64,000 nucleotides of DNA from Actinomadura rubteroloni (GTDB lineage Bacteria > Actinomycetota > Actinomycetes > Streptosporangiales > Streptosporangiaceae). Below are positions 1-8,450 of the stretch, piece after piece. Both the position numbers and the translations under genes were made by a program. The stretch is from NCBI RefSeq assembly GCF_002911665.1, contig NZ_MTBP01000002.1, positions 1-64,000 of the forward strand, in the 5' to 3' direction. Every line of letters starts with the position of its first letter. The stretch's first letter is position 1. Below the pieces are notes generated by a model. That model saw only the letters and a program-made list of their open reading frames with translations. It searched no databases and was not told where the DNA came from.

Positions 1-97
1 CCGCTCGAGTACCCCGAAGGGCCTTTCCGCTCGACTTGCATGTGTTAAGCACGCCGCCAGCGTTCGTCCTGAGCCAGGATCAAACTCTCCATCAAGG
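1..97 (-). rRNA. rrs: 16S ribosomal RNA, 5' end (partial, runs off left edge)
   Basis: Read on the minus strand, this is the first ~97 nt of 16S rRNA. The universal 27F site GAGTTTGATCCTGGCTCAG lies at about 70-88. It is followed by the actinobacterial GACGAACGCTGGCGGCG and CTTAACACATGCAAGTCGA segments. The gene continues beyond position 1. The mature 5' end is placed near 97 by comparison with the E. coli 5' end and may be off by a few bases. Confidence 0.97.
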
Positions 98-263
98 TCC
101 AACGACACACCCAGGGGGCGAACCCCGAACATGCCAAACCTCATGAAGGGATCGAAATCCCAGCATGCCGGTCCAAAAACCGGCTTGCCTCAAAGAAATC
201 CCAGACCACCACGCGAACGCAGTGGCCTCGGGGACGACCCGAACCAAATCGGGCCGTTATAAA

Positions 264-301
264 GGCACTGGCTTTTAACACGCTGTTGAGTTCTCAAGAA
301 A
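264..301 (-). other. pre-16S leader processing/antitermination element
   Basis: On the minus strand this reads TTTCTTGAGAACTCAACAG followed by CGTGTTAAAAGCCAGTGCC. The GAGAACTCAACAG core is conserved in actinobacterial pre-rRNA leaders and spacers, where it acts in antitermination and RNase III processing. It sits about 170 nt upstream of the 16S 5' end, as expected for an rrn leader. Confidence 0.7.
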
Positions 302-357
302 CGGACACCCACCGCGCTCCCACCACTTCCGTGATGCTCGCTCCGGGGCAACCCTTC

Positions 358-386
358 TAACTTACCGGGAACTTCCCCCCTGTCAA
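358..386 (-). promoter_or_regulatory. putative rrn promoter (-35 TTGACA, -10 AAGTTA/TAAGTT)
   Basis: On the minus strand TTGACA (386-381) is followed after 16-17 bp by TAAGTTA (364-358). This gives a transcript start near 350 and a ~250-nt leader before 16S. It is the only consensus -35 in the upstream region. Other rrn promoters may exist further upstream but none is clear. Confidence 0.6.
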
Positions 387-798
387 ACCCGACCCACCGG
401 ACCGAACCTGAACAAGAGACCAGCCCACCCCACACCAAACCAGACGGCCGAAACCGCCACCACGGTCGATCAGAGGAGTCCCACCGGGCCGTCCGCCTCG
501 AAGGCGTCCCGCATCCCGCGCTGGGCTGTGTCCATAACTTTAACACCGCCGGAACAGTGCTTCGCACATCCGTCGCAATCCCGGGACGGCGAACACGGTC
601 CGCTACCCGGACATTGATCCGTAACGACGCCCGGACGGCGTCTATTCCCGCAGATCACCCGCTATGTGCGACAGGTCACAATGCGGTACGGTTCGCACAC
701 ATCGTGCCGCGCGAAGGACACCGGACCGAGCCGTCCACGTGCGATGCCGGCCAGCCGGAGTGCTTCGGCGCGCCAGCCGGGGTCAGAGAGGAGCGCCC

Positions 799-1524
799 GT
801 GAGCGCACCCGTCGTCCGCAACTCGACGGAACGTCTGGTCGTCGCGGGGACGATCGCCCCGACGATTCATGACGTCCACGCGTGGCGTCTCGCGGTGGCC
901 GGCGGACGCATCGAGGTGCACGCCGATCCGACGCGGTTCCGTCCGATGGACGACCCGTCCGGCCGGAGCCTGCATCTGAGCTGTGGCGCCGTCCTCGTCA
1001 ACCTGCGGCTGGCGGCTGCCCAGCTCGGCCGTGAGGCGGTGATCCGGCTGCTGCCGGACGCCGGGGACCCGAGGATCCTCGCCTCCGTGCGCCTTACGCG
1101 ACGGCGGCGCGTCACGCGTGAGGAGCGGCTGCTCTATGCGGCCACGTTGCGCGCCACCCCGCCGAGGGCGGTCGCGGGCGGCAGGAGCGCGCCGGACGTC
1201 CGGGCCGTCCAGGAGCTCGCCGACACGGCGCGGCTCGAAGGGGCGACGATGCACGTCCTGCCGGGCGCTGGAACGTGCCGGGCCGTCCTGACCACGGGAG
1301 GCGACACCCCGCAGGCGTGGATGCGCGCCGGACGGGCGTTGCAGGCGGTCCTGCTCGCCGCGACGATCCGGTCCGTCGCCGTCTCGTTCCTTTACGAGAT
1401 CGTGGACGTCCCCGCTCTGGGCGTGCCGGGCGACGTACCGCAGGTCGTCCTGGAGCTGTCGCGCGCCGCGCTACCGGTAGACGGACAGGACGAACGACAG
1501 CGGCACCGGGAACGGGTCGGGTAG
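799..1524 (+). CDS. Acg-like nitroreductase family protein (short form)
   Basis: 241 aa. The GTG start is chosen because GAGAGGAG precedes it by 5 nt; the open frame extends further upstream without a site. The segment DPSGRSLHLSCGAVLVNLRL (about residues 50-70) matches the FMN-binding part of the Acg/Rv2032 nitroreductase family, and PQVVLELS near the C-terminus matches its usual closing motif. Family members are usually around 320-340 aa, so this protein lacks part of the middle or C-terminal region. The last ~17 residues are read through the 3' end of the convergent rlmA gene (54-bp overlap), which suggests a shortened gene. Enzymatic activity is uncertain. Confidence 0.6.
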   Translation: MSAPVVRNSTERLVVAGTIAPTIHDVHAWRLAVAGGRIEVHADPTRFRPMDDPSGRSLHLSCGAVLVNLRLAAAQLGREAVIRLLPDAGDPRILASVRLTRRRRVTREERLLYAATLRATPPRAVAGGRSAPDVRAVQELADTARLEGATMHVLPGAGTCRAVLTTGGDTPQAWMRAGRALQAVLLAATIRSVAVSFLYEIVDVPALGVPGDVPQVVLELSRAALPVDGQDERQRHRERVG

Positions 1525-2283
1525 CTTCCCGATCCGCTCGGCGAGGTCGTCCGCCGGGACGTGGTGCGCGCTCGGCCCCATGCCGACCAGCGTGGCGATC
1601 TCGGCGTGCCCGAGGTCGGCGGTCAGGTCGAGGGTGTCGCGGGACGCGAGCGTGAAGGAGCCCGCGAGAGTGTCGTCGGTCCGCTCGTTCTTGCGGTCGT
1701 CGACCGTCAGGAGCCCGAGTTCGGCGATGAGGGGCCCGAGGTGCCGGGACGACGGTGTCACGGTGTGCAGGGCGCCGTCGGGACGCAGGACCCGGCGGTA
1801 CTCGACGGCGTTCCGGGGCGCGAAGACGTTGAGGATCGCGTCCACCGATGCGGCGCGGAGCGGAAGGTCCTGCCAGAGGTCGGCGACGACCGCGCCGATC
1901 CGGGGATGGGCGCGCGCGGCGCGGCGGGCGGCGTGCTTGGAGAGGTCGAGCGCTATGCCGGTGGATCCGGGTGCCAGCGCGGCCGCGAGGTAGTGGCCCG
2001 TTCCGGCGCCCGCGTCGAGGATCCGACCGGCTCCGCTCAGCCGTCCGGCGAGGGCGGCGGCGAGCGGCGCGAAGTGCCCGGCGCCGAGGAACGCGTCCCG
2101 TGCCCGGACCATTTCGGGCGTGTCGGCGGTGCCGGGGCGCGCTCCGCCCGGCAGCAGGTTGGCGTACCCCTGCCGCGCGACGTCGAAGGAGTGGCCGCCG
2201 GGGCAGGTCAGGGAGCGGCCACCGAGGGTGAGGGCCTCCGCGCAGAGCGGGCAGCGGAGCGCGTCGAGGACGTCGGCGAGCAT
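1471..2283 (-). CDS. 23S rRNA (guanine-N1)-methyltransferase, RlmA/TlrB family
   Basis: 270 aa SAM-dependent methyltransferase. The N-terminal zinc finger (CPLC near residue 11, second half CPGGH near 28) recognises rRNA in RlmA proteins. It is followed by the DAGAGTGHYLAAAL SAM-binding loop (around residue 90). The VFAPRNAVEYRRVL segment and the overall length fit RlmAI/RlmAII, which methylate N1 of G745 or G748 of 23S rRNA. In producers the RlmAII form (TlrB) gives macrolide (tylosin) resistance, but sequence reading alone cannot decide between G745 and G748. It ends 7 bp before the stop of the upstream co-directional thioredoxin gene, so the two are probably co-transcribed. Confidence 0.85.
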   Translation of the reverse strand: MLADVLDALRCPLCAEALTLGGRSLTCPGGHSFDVARQGYANLLPGGARPGTADTPEMVRARDAFLGAGHFAPLAAALAGRLSGAGRILDAGAGTGHYLAAALAPGSTGIALDLSKHAARRAARAHPRIGAVVADLWQDLPLRAASVDAILNVFAPRNAVEYRRVLRPDGALHTVTPSSRHLGPLIAELGLLTVDDRKNERTDDTLAGSFTLASRDTLDLTADLGHAEIATLVGMGPSAHHVPADDLAERIGKLPDPFPVPLSFVLSVYR

Positions 2284-2290
2284 CGGCCCG

Positions 2291-2641
2291 TCACGCCATG
2301 CGGCTGCGGACCTCGTCCATGTCGAGGTCCCGCACCGCCTCGATGATCTTCTCCAGGGACGCGGCCGGGACGGCGCCGGGCTCGGCGTACACGATGACGC
2401 CGTCGCGGACGGCCATCAGCGTGGGAATGGACGTGATCCCGAAACGTTGTGACAGGTCGGGCTCGGCCTCGGTGTCGACCTTGCCGAACGTGATGTCGGA
2501 GTGGGTCTCGGCCGCCTTCTCGAAGACGGGCGCGAACCGTCGGCACGGCCCGCACCAGGCCGCCCAGAAGTCGATGAGGACGATGCCGCCCCCTTGGGCG
2601 GTGGCGTCGAAGTTCCCGGCGGTGAGTGTGACGGTCGCCAT
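2291..2641 (-). CDS. trxA: thioredoxin
   Basis: 116 aa cytoplasmic thiol-disulfide oxidoreductase. The active site WCGPC is at about residues 32-36 in the context DFWAAWCGPCRRFAPVFE, and the cis-Pro motif SIPT is present. The ATG is preceded by AGGAGAG at good spacing. The frame extends upstream to 2734 but that part does not look like thioredoxin. It sits directly upstream of rlmA on the same strand and divergent from the sigma factor gene, sharing a 132-bp promoter region. The symbol is generic; actinomycetes carry several thioredoxins. Confidence 0.92.
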   Translation of the reverse strand: MATVTLTAGNFDATAQGGGIVLIDFWAAWCGPCRRFAPVFEKAAETHSDITFGKVDTEAEPDLSQRFGITSIPTLMAVRDGVIVYAEPGAVPAASLEKIIEAVRDLDMDEVRSRMA

Positions 2642-2773
2642 GTGGTCTCTCCTCTTCCGGGGTATCAGATCAGGGTAGGGCCTTGCCTTACTCCGCAGTA
2701 TTCCGGAACTGGGAATCTCAGAGCGGTAAATCACGTTCCTCTCTTAGGGAGATCGAACCAGAGAAGGGTCAGG

Positions 2774-3787
2774 ATGGCTGCAACCCGAACCAAGGCGGAC
2801 AGGGTCGATGCCCCCGACAAGGACCTGGTCGGGGCGTACCTCGACCGGATCGGCCGTACCCCCCTGCTGGACGCGGAGGAGGAGGTCGATCTGGCGAAGG
2901 CGATCGAGGGGGGCCTGTACGCGGAACAGTTGCTCGACGAGGGCAGGGTGCCGGACGGCGTCCGTTCCGCCGAGCTGGAGGAGCTGGTGGCGGCCGGGCT
3001 GCGCGCCAAGCAGCGCTTCGTCGAGGCCAACCTTCGTCTCGTGGTCTCGATCGCCCGCAAGTACCCGACCGACGCGCTCCCGCTCATCGACCTCATCCAG
3101 GAGGGCAACCTCGGGCTGATGCGCGCGGTGGAGAAGTTCGACTACCGGCGGGGGTTCAAGTTCTCGACCTACGCCACGTGGTGGATCCGGCAGGCGATCG
3201 GGCGCGGGCTCAGCCACACCGCGCGGACGATCCGGCTGCCCGTCCACGTGGAGGAGGAGCTGTCGCGGCTGCGCAGGGCGGAGCGCCAGCTCGGCCGTGA
3301 GCTGGGCCGGGAGCCGAACCGGGACGAGCTGGCGGACGCGGTGGGCGCCGCGCCCGAGCACGTGGACGAGTTGCTGCGCTGGCGGCGGGACCCGGCGAGC
3401 CTGGACGCGACCGTCGACGACGCCGGCGAGACGCCGATGGGCGATCTGCTGGAGGACCCGGAGGCGGTGACGCCCGAGGCGGAGGTGCTCGCGCTGGACG
3501 ACATCGAGGGCCTGGTGCGCCTGCTGGAGCGGCTTCCCGAGCGGGAGGCGGCGATCGTGCGGGCGAGGTTCGGGATGGAGAGCGGGCAGCCGCTGTCGTA
3601 CGCGCAGATCGGCGCGCGGTACGGGCTGAGCCACAACCGGGTGCGGCAGATCACCGACCGGTCGCTGCGGCGGCTGCGGCAGCTCGCGGTGGACGGGGAC
3701 CTGTCGGGCCGCCGCCCGGTGCCGGTGCAGGTCGGCGGCGAGCCCCCGGCGGAGCTGGCGGTGGCCGTGCCGGGGCGCGCGGCCTGA
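2774..3787 (+). CDS. RNA polymerase sigma factor, sigma-70 group 2 (SigB/Hrd-like)
   Basis: 337 aa. Region 1.2 (DLVGAYLDRIGRTPLLDAEE), region 2 (NLRLVVSIARKYP, DLIQEGNLGLMRAVEKFD, FSTYATWWIRQAI), region 3 and a full region 4 (LPEREAAIVRARFGM, HTH ending in NRVRQI) are all present. There is no long region 1.1, so it is a group 2 primary-like, non-essential factor of the M. tuberculosis SigB / Streptomyces HrdA-D type, not the housekeeping factor and not the SigB/F type controlled by RsbW. Start at ATG 2774 with AAGGG just upstream; the longer frame to 2501 crosses the divergent thioredoxin. A strong hairpin follows the stop. Confidence 0.9.
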   Translation: MAATRTKADRVDAPDKDLVGAYLDRIGRTPLLDAEEEVDLAKAIEGGLYAEQLLDEGRVPDGVRSAELEELVAAGLRAKQRFVEANLRLVVSIARKYPTDALPLIDLIQEGNLGLMRAVEKFDYRRGFKFSTYATWWIRQAIGRGLSHTARTIRLPVHVEEELSRLRRAERQLGRELGREPNRDELADAVGAAPEHVDELLRWRRDPASLDATVDDAGETPMGDLLEDPEAVTPEAEVLALDDIEGLVRLLERLPEREAAIVRARFGMESGQPLSYAQIGARYGLSHNRVRQITDRSLRRLRQLAVDGDLSGRRPVPVQVGGEPPAELAVAVPGRAA

Positions 3788-3796
3788 GCGGTGCGG

Positions 3797-3835
3797 GGAG
3801 CGGCCCGGACGAGCCGGGAACGTCCGGGCCGCTCC
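3797..3835 (+). terminator. hairpin terminator after sigma factor
   Basis: Perfect 15-bp inverted repeat, GGAGCGGCCCGGACG (3797-3811) and its complement (3821-3835), with a 9-nt loop, 10 bp after the sigma factor stop. It has no U-tract, which is common for actinomycete terminators. Confidence 0.7.
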
Positions 3836-3876
3836 GCGCTTCCGGCACTGGTGCGGGTGCCTTAGCCTTGACATCC

Positions 3877-5214
3877 GTGAGCACAACCAACGAGCTCGAC
3901 GTCTGGCGCGGCCTGCCCGCCCTCCAGCAGCCGCAGTGGGACGACCCCGCCGAGGTGCGGGCCGTGGTGGAGGAACTGGCGCAGCTTCCGCCGCTGGTCT
4001 TCGCGGGTGAGTGCGACCAGCTCCGCGAACGTCTGGCGGACGTGGCGCGGGGCGAGGCGTTCGTGCTCCAGGGCGGGGACTGCGCGGAGACGTTCGCCGG
4101 GTCCAACGCGGACGCGGTGCGCAACAAGCTGAAGACGCTGCTGCAGATGGCGGTGGTGCTCACGTACGCGGCGAGCGTCCCCGTCGTGAAGATCGGCCGC
4201 ATGGCGGGGCAGTTCGCCAAGCCGCGGTCCAAGCCCGGCGAGGCGCGCGACGGCGTGGAGCTGCCCGCCTACCGGGGCGACATGGTCAACGGGCTGGAGT
4301 TCACGCCCGAGGCGCGGCGCAACGATCCGCGGCGGCTGCTGCGGGCCTACCACGCGTCGGCGGTGACGCTGAACCTGTGCCGGGCGTTCACCAAGGGCGG
4401 CTACGCGGACCTGCGCCAGGTCCACCGCTGGAACCAGGACTTCGTGGCGCAGAGCCCGGCGGGGCGCCGGTACGAGCGGCTGGCCGGGGAGATCGACCGG
4501 GCGCTGACGTTCATGAAGGCGTGCGGCGCGAACCCCGACGAGTTCCACGGCGTGGAGTTCTACTCCAGCCATGAGGCGCTGCTGCTGGAGTACGAGCGGG
4601 CGCTGACGCGGGTGGACAGCCTGAGCGGGCTCCCCTACGACGTGTCCGCGCACTTCCTGTGGATCGGTGAGCGGACGCGGCAGCTCGACGGCGCGCACGT
4701 GGACTTCCTGAGCCGCATCCGCAACCCGATCGGCGTGAAGCTCGGCCCGACGACGTCGCCGGACGACGCGCTCGCGCTGATCGAGAAGCTGAACCCGGCC
4801 GGCGAGCCGGGCCGGCTGACGTTCGTGACGCGGATGGGCGCGGGCCGGGTCCGGGACGCGCTGCCGCCGCTGATCGAGAAGGTGCGGCAGAGCGGCGCGC
4901 CGGTGGCGTGGATCTGCGACCCGATGCACGGGAACACGTTCGAGGCGCCGAGCGGGCACAAGACCCGCCGGGTGGACGACGTGCTGGACGAGGTGGCGGG
5001 CTTCTTCGAGGTCCACCGGGCGCTCGGGACGCATCCGGGCGGCATCCACATCGAGTTCACCGGCGACGACGTCACCGAGTGCGTGGGCGGCGGCCACCCG
5101 ATCGTGGAGGGCGACCTGCACCAGCGCTACGAGACGGCCTGCGACCCGCGTCTGAACCGCGGCCAGTCCCTCGACCTGGCGTTCATGGTCGCCGAGCTGT
5201 ACCGCAAGAGCTGA
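3877..5214 (+). CDS. 3-deoxy-7-phosphoheptulonate synthase, class II
   Basis: 445 aa from GTG 3877 (alternative TTG 3868). Class II (plant-like) DAHP synthase, which condenses phosphoenolpyruvate and erythrose 4-phosphate in the first shikimate step. Diagnostic segments are QGGDCAETF (metal-ligand Cys), KIGRMAGQFAKPRS, GVEFYSSHEALLLEYE, GVKLGPTTSP, WICDPMHGNTF and GGIHIEFTGDDVTEC. The start region has no Shine-Dalgarno; TAGCCT ends 8 nt before the GTG, suggesting a leaderless mRNA. The pathway supplies chorismate, also the precursor of the DHB in the siderophore locus, though the gene is 16 kb away and not obviously co-regulated. Confidence 0.93.
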   Translation: MSTTNELDVWRGLPALQQPQWDDPAEVRAVVEELAQLPPLVFAGECDQLRERLADVARGEAFVLQGGDCAETFAGSNADAVRNKLKTLLQMAVVLTYAASVPVVKIGRMAGQFAKPRSKPGEARDGVELPAYRGDMVNGLEFTPEARRNDPRRLLRAYHASAVTLNLCRAFTKGGYADLRQVHRWNQDFVAQSPAGRRYERLAGEIDRALTFMKACGANPDEFHGVEFYSSHEALLLEYERALTRVDSLSGLPYDVSAHFLWIGERTRQLDGAHVDFLSRIRNPIGVKLGPTTSPDDALALIEKLNPAGEPGRLTFVTRMGAGRVRDALPPLIEKVRQSGAPVAWICDPMHGNTFEAPSGHKTRRVDDVLDEVAGFFEVHRALGTHPGGIHIEFTGDDVTECVGGGHPIVEGDLHQRYETACDPRLNRGQSLDLAFMVAELYRKS

Positions 5215-5218
5215 CGCG

Positions 5219-5244
5219 TCCGGCCCGGGGCGACCCGGGCCGGA
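5219..5244. terminator. bidirectional hairpin between convergent genes
   Basis: 11-bp perfect inverted repeat TCCGGCCCGGG (5219-5229) with a 4-nt loop, lying exactly between the stop of the DAHP synthase gene and the stop of the convergent RsbW-like gene. It probably terminates transcription from both sides. Confidence 0.7.
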
Positions 5245-5625
5245 TCACAGCGTCACTTCGGCCCAGACGACCTTGCCGCCGGTGACGGCCTCGGCGCCCC
5301 ACGTGCTGGCGAAGCGGTCGACGATGAAAAGGCCGCGGTGGGACTCGTCCAGCGGTCCGGGGACGGTCATGCGCGGCATCTGCGCGGCGCGGTCGCGGAC
5401 TTCGACGCGGACGCGGCCGGTGCCGCGCAGCAGCCGCAGTTCGAGGGCCGTCCCGGCGTGCCGGACGGCGTTGGCGACGAGTTCGGCGACGATCGCGGTC
5501 ACCAGTTCCTCGCGGTCCATGAGCGCCCAGGTGCGCATGGTGCGGGTCGCGAGGCGCCGGGCGTACTCGACCGCCTCGGTCTGGGGCGCGGCGCGCAGGG
5601 TCGTCTCGGTCATCGGGTCGGTCAC
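5245..5625 (-). CDS. anti-sigma factor / serine kinase, RsbW-like HATPase
   Basis: 126 aa GHKL ATPase of the RsbW/SpoIIAB kind. The N box reads IVAELVANAVRHAG (Asn at about residue 52) and the G box has GLFIVDRFA near residue 98. Such proteins bind a SigB/F-type sigma factor or phosphorylate a STAS antagonist. GTG 5625 has GAGG upstream; an in-frame ATG four codons later has no site. The STAS gene lies 22 bp upstream on the same strand and the OsaC-like phosphatase just beyond it, so kinase, antagonist and phosphatase of one partner switch are encoded consecutively. Confidence 0.85.
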   Translation of the reverse strand: MTDPMTETTLRAAPQTEAVEYARRLATRTMRTWALMDREELVTAIVAELVANAVRHAGTALELRLLRGTGRVRVEVRDRAAQMPRMTVPGPLDESHRGLFIVDRFASTWGAEAVTGGKVVWAEVTL

Positions 5626-5647
5626 TCAGCCTCGCTCGCCGTCACGT

Positions 5648-5977
5648 TCATGGTGCCGCGCCGTCCCCGGCCTCGGCGATGAGAAAGCGGTCGAGGCCCG
5701 TGGTGCGCAGGACGTTCTCAACGCGGCCGTAGGCGCCGGTGACGGTGAGGGTGGCGTTCTGTGCCCGCGCGTGCTTGTACGCGCGGACGAGCACGTTCAG
5801 TCCCGAGGAGTCGCAGAAGTCGACCGCGGTCAGATCCACCACGACGTCGCGTTCGCCCGCGTCGACCAGTTCGGTCAGCCGCGAGCGCAGCTCGTCGGAG
5901 GAGTGCAGGTCGATAGAACCGCGCGCCGCGATGGTCGCACGGCCGTCCTGCCGCGTCGTCTGCAAGGCCAGCCCCAC
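5648..5977 (-). CDS. anti-anti-sigma factor (STAS domain)
   Basis: 109 aa from GTG 5977, preceded by AAGGTG; the open frame continues upstream to 6037 without STAS-like sequence. One STAS domain covers nearly the whole protein. The phosphorylatable serine lies in VDLTAVDFCDSSGLNVLV (about residues 47-64). Dephosphorylated antagonists of this family sequester an RsbW-like kinase and free the sigma factor. Neighbours on the same strand are the RsbW-like kinase (22 bp downstream) and the SpoIIE-type phosphatase upstream (31-bp gap), the expected set for reversible phosphorylation of this Ser. Confidence 0.88.
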   Translation of the reverse strand: MGLALQTTRQDGRATIAARGSIDLHSSDELRSRLTELVDAGERDVVVDLTAVDFCDSSGLNVLVRAYKHARAQNATLTVTGAYGRVENVLRTTGLDRFLIAEAGDGAAP

Positions 5978-6008
5978 GCCACCACACCTTACCGATTGTC
6001 GGGCTTCA

Positions 6009-8162
6009 TCATGACGCCCGGAGAACGATGAGGGCAACGTCGTCGTTGGACGGCTCCGGGCCGAAGTCGCGGACGGCCCGCTGGATCCGTGCGGCGACGG
6101 CGCCCGCGCTGAGTCCCGTGCAGCCGGCCAGGAGCCGTTCCAGGCCCTGCCCGTCGCCGAGGAGCCGGGCGCCGGAACGGCGCTCGGTGACGCCGTCGGT
6201 GACGCAGAGCAGGACCTGCCCGCTGCGCAACTCTACGGCGTCGGTGTGGAAGTCGACGCCGTCGAAGACGCCGAGGAGCGGTTGCGGCCCGGCGGCCTCG
6301 TGGACGTTGCCGTCGGGGTCGAGGACGAGCGGCGGCGGGTGGCCGGCGCTGGTCAGGGTGATGCTGACGCCGTCGCGGCGCGGCCGGGGCGTGATCTCGC
6401 CGTGCAGGAGGGTGAGCAGCCGGGCGCGTTCGCCCTCGCCGAGGATGAGGCGGTTGAGGCGCGTCAGGACGTCGGGGACGGTCATGTCCTCGGCGGCGAG
6501 GATGCGCAGCGCGTGCCGGGCGAGGCCGGTGACGGCGGCGGCCTCGGGCCCGGTGCCGCAGACGTCGCCGATCGCGAACCGCCAGCGGGCCGGGACGGCG
6601 GGCTGGTCGCCGGACGGGAACACGTCGTAGAAGTCGCCGCCCACCTCGTGCCCCTCCCCCGCCGGCTCGTACACGACGGCGACCTCCAGGCCCGGGATGT
6701 CGGGGATGCCGGGCGGGAGCAGGCTGCGCTGCAGGGCGCTGCTCATCGTGGTCTGCTCGGAGTAGAGGCGGGCGTTGTCGACGGCGAGGGCGGCGCGGCG
6801 GCTCAGTTCCTCGGCGAGTTCGATGGCGCTGCGCGGGAACCGGTCGCCGGGCGGACGGCCGATGACGAGCGAGCCGATGCGCCGGCCGCGCGCGATGAGC
6901 GGGAACGCGTGGGCGACGTCGTCGGCGGTCTCGCGGGCGGCGGCGCGGACGGCGTCGGGAGCGTCGGCGAGCGCGTTCCACGGGCCCGGCGCCTCGGGTT
7001 CGGGGACCGTTCCGGCGCGGGTGAGCAGGTCGCGCAGGGCGTCGGCGCGGTTCTCGTCGGCGTGCCACACGTAGGCGAGGCGGCCGGGATCGCCGTCGCC
7101 GGCGCTGTAGATGGCGCACCAGGTGGCGAGGCGCGGCACGACGAGCTGCGCCACGAGCGCCATCGTGCGCTCCTGGTCGAGGGTTCCGGCGAGGAGGTCG
7201 CTGGCCTCGGCGACGAAGCTGAGCCAGCCCCGCCAGGACCGTTCCAGCTCGCCGATCCTGGCCTTCTCCAGCGCGAGCGACAGCTCGCCCGCGAGGCGGC
7301 CGAGCCGGACGCCGTCGGCGTCGGAGAAGCGGTCGGGGACGGCGGCGGTCGCGACGAGGAAGCCGGTGAGGCGCCCTTCGGCGTCCAGCGGCGCGGCGGC
7401 CAGGGACCGGGCGTGCAGGGCGGCGGCGAGCGGGTCGGCGGCGTCGGCGGTGATCCAGGCGCGGCCGGCGCGGGCCTCGGGTCCGAGGTCGACGACGGAC
7501 GGGGCTCCGGCGGGCGCGTCCAGCGGGAGGCCGGTCGCGGCGCCGACGACGAGCGTGCCGTCGCGTTCGGTGAGCAGGACGGCGGCGGCGTCGGCCTTGA
7601 GCGCCTCGCGGGCGGACGCGGCGGCGTCCTCCAGGGCCTCGCGGGCGGCGGGCGAGCGCAGCAGCCGGTCCCCGGCGATGGTGAGCGCCGTCGCGGGCGC
7701 GGCCGGGTCGGTCTCGGCGGGCTTGGGGGCGGCGCGGCGGCGGGACCGTCCGGCGTCCTTGAGGCGCGGGACGGGCAGGTCCTGGCCGCCGCCCGCCGGG
7801 ATGCGGAACCAGATGCCCTTGGTGCGGCGGTCGTAGGTGACGCCCCACGCGGTGGCGAGCCGCGCGATGGACGGCAGCCCGCGTCCGCTGGTGGCGTTGA
7901 TGCCGGGCATCTCGGGGGCGCGGGTGGGGTGCAGGTCGCGGACCTCGATCCGGACCTCGTCGCCCTGGCGGGCGCAGCAGACCTCGAAGGACGTGCCCGC
8001 GTAGGTCACGGCGTTGGTGGCGAGTTCGCTGGTGGCGAGGACGGCGTCGTCCACGGCGGCGGGCATGCCCCAGTCGGTGAGGACGGTGCGGACGAACCGC
8101 CGGGCGTCGGCGACGGACTCGGCGGCGGACGGGAAGGTGGCCGAAACCGTCTGCCCATCCAC
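6009..8162 (-). CDS. osaC: OsaC-like multidomain regulator: RsbW-like HATPase, GAF, SpoIIE/PP2C phosphatase
   Basis: 717 aa. Domain order: RsbW-like HATPase (about 5-125; TSELATNAVTYAG N box, GRGLPSIARLA G box), one or two GAF-type sensor regions (about 165-310 and 330-500), then a PP2C/SpoIIE phosphatase (about 525-717; AVVYEPAGEGHEVGGDFYDVF metal site, GDVCGTG, SAGHPPPLVL, CVTDGVTE). This architecture, divergent from an OsaA-like kinase and an OsaB-like regulator, matches Streptomyces OsaC, which tunes SigB after osmotic stress. GTG 8162 is preferred because GAGGAA precedes it by 8 nt; an in-frame GTG at 8177 is possible. Orthology rests on architecture and synteny, not on an alignment. Confidence 0.85.
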   Translation of the reverse strand: MDGQTVSATFPSAAESVADARRFVRTVLTDWGMPAAVDDAVLATSELATNAVTYAGTSFEVCCARQGDEVRIEVRDLHPTRAPEMPGINATSGRGLPSIARLATAWGVTYDRRTKGIWFRIPAGGGQDLPVPRLKDAGRSRRRAAPKPAETDPAAPATALTIAGDRLLRSPAAREALEDAAASAREALKADAAAVLLTERDGTLVVGAATGLPLDAPAGAPSVVDLGPEARAGRAWITADAADPLAAALHARSLAAAPLDAEGRLTGFLVATAAVPDRFSDADGVRLGRLAGELSLALEKARIGELERSWRGWLSFVAEASDLLAGTLDQERTMALVAQLVVPRLATWCAIYSAGDGDPGRLAYVWHADENRADALRDLLTRAGTVPEPEAPGPWNALADAPDAVRAAARETADDVAHAFPLIARGRRIGSLVIGRPPGDRFPRSAIELAEELSRRAALAVDNARLYSEQTTMSSALQRSLLPPGIPDIPGLEVAVVYEPAGEGHEVGGDFYDVFPSGDQPAVPARWRFAIGDVCGTGPEAAAVTGLARHALRILAAEDMTVPDVLTRLNRLILGEGERARLLTLLHGEITPRPRRDGVSITLTSAGHPPPLVLDPDGNVHEAAGPQPLLGVFDGVDFHTDAVELRSGQVLLCVTDGVTERRSGARLLGDGQGLERLLAGCTGLSAGAVAARIQRAVRDFGPEPSNDDVALIVLRAS

Positions 8163-8450
8163 CAGTCGTTTCCTCACATGCGACGATTCCCGCGGTCCTG
8201 GCTATCGTGGCAGACGGGCCGACCGCCCGGCCAGCGGATGGCGCGAGGCGCGGTGGCAGCGCGGCGCGATCTTGCCGCCACAATACGTACAGACCGTAAC
8301 ACAAGCATTACGAAGTTCGGTGCCTTAGGGCGTCCGGGCACCGTACGGTCGGGTTCCACCGCCGCCGCGACGTAGAGTGAAAGATGCGGCCCGGACGAGG
8401 CGCCCGTCCTTTCCGGGCCTCCCGCATCGCGGGTGAGGAGGATGGAGAGC

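Larger units (their letters stand above)
98..798. other. rrn leader and promoter region; no protein gene
   Basis: Apart from the leader element and promoter listed separately, nothing coding is supported here. Open frames lack ribosome binding sites and codon bias. The right part (about 540-798) serves as upstream region for both the leftward rrn operon and the rightward gene at 799. Confidence 0.6.

Noticed and set aside
2675..2694. Possible iron box between thioredoxin and sigma factor genes (TAGGGCCTTGCCTTAC)
   Set aside because: Only the edges resemble the consensus; most of the inner positions disagree and neither gene is an expected iron target.
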